A stretch of DNA of 7,691 nucleotides from NCBI GenBank assembly GCA_028275265.1, contig JAPWUZ010000116.1, positions 1 through 7,691 on the forward strand, written 5' to 3'. The DNA comes from Armatimonadota bacterium. GTDB lineage: Bacteria > Armatimonadota > HRBIN16. The notes under the pieces are model-generated. The model had not been told where the DNA came from. It searched no databases and saw nothing but the letters and a program-made list of their open reading frames with translations. How positions within the stretch are numbered: position 1 is the stretch's first letter; every line of letters starts with the position of its first letter. Position numbers and translations under genes: made by a program. This document shows positions 7,660 to 7,691 of the stretch, piece by piece.

Positions 7660-7691
7660 CTTGCCTGCCTCCCGTCGTGGGCGAAAAAGAT

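Overview
The window holds three tightly packed genes, all on the + strand, with no other convincing gene on either strand. All three look like secreted, multidomain carbohydrate-active proteins, and they read as part of one operon for breaking down a complex, probably plant-type or fucose/uronic-acid-decorated glycan. The DNA is GC-rich throughout, with even codon use and no sign of recent transfer. There is no SusC/SusD pair, transporter, regulator, tRNA, CRISPR array or mobile element. This style (large secreted DUF4838, GH29-like and beta-helix proteins, high GC, no Sus system) fits Armatimonadota or a PVC-type lineage (Planctomycetota, Verrucomicrobiota, Lentisphaerota) better than Bacteroidota. 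That placement is an inference from protein style only.

Layout: (1) 1-2325, a DUF4838 / alpha-glucuronidase-like protein whose 5' end lies outside the window. (2) 2328-4874, starting 2 nt after the first gene's stop: an N-terminal jelly-roll-like domain, a He_PIG-type Ig domain, a divergent GH29-like barrel and a C-terminal F5/8C (CBM32-like) domain. (3) 4897-7608, 22 nt further on: a right-handed beta-helix protein resembling GH141, with an extra C-terminal beta-sandwich. The last 83 nt hold a 24-bp perfect palindrome that may end the transcript.

How the genes may work together: GH29 is an alpha-L-fucosidase family, GH141 includes an alpha-L-fucosidase and a xylanase, and DUF4838 proteins share fold features with alpha-glucuronidases. 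A shared substrate with exposed deoxy-sugar and uronic-acid side groups is therefore plausible but unproven. The most interesting point is the second gene. Its barrel keeps the two GH29 catalytic carboxylates in register (Asp443 and Glu487) but has lost the histidine motif that normally holds fucose, so it may act on a different sugar. Its start is also ambiguous: one candidate gives a signal peptide, while the other has much the better ribosome binding site but gives no signal peptide.
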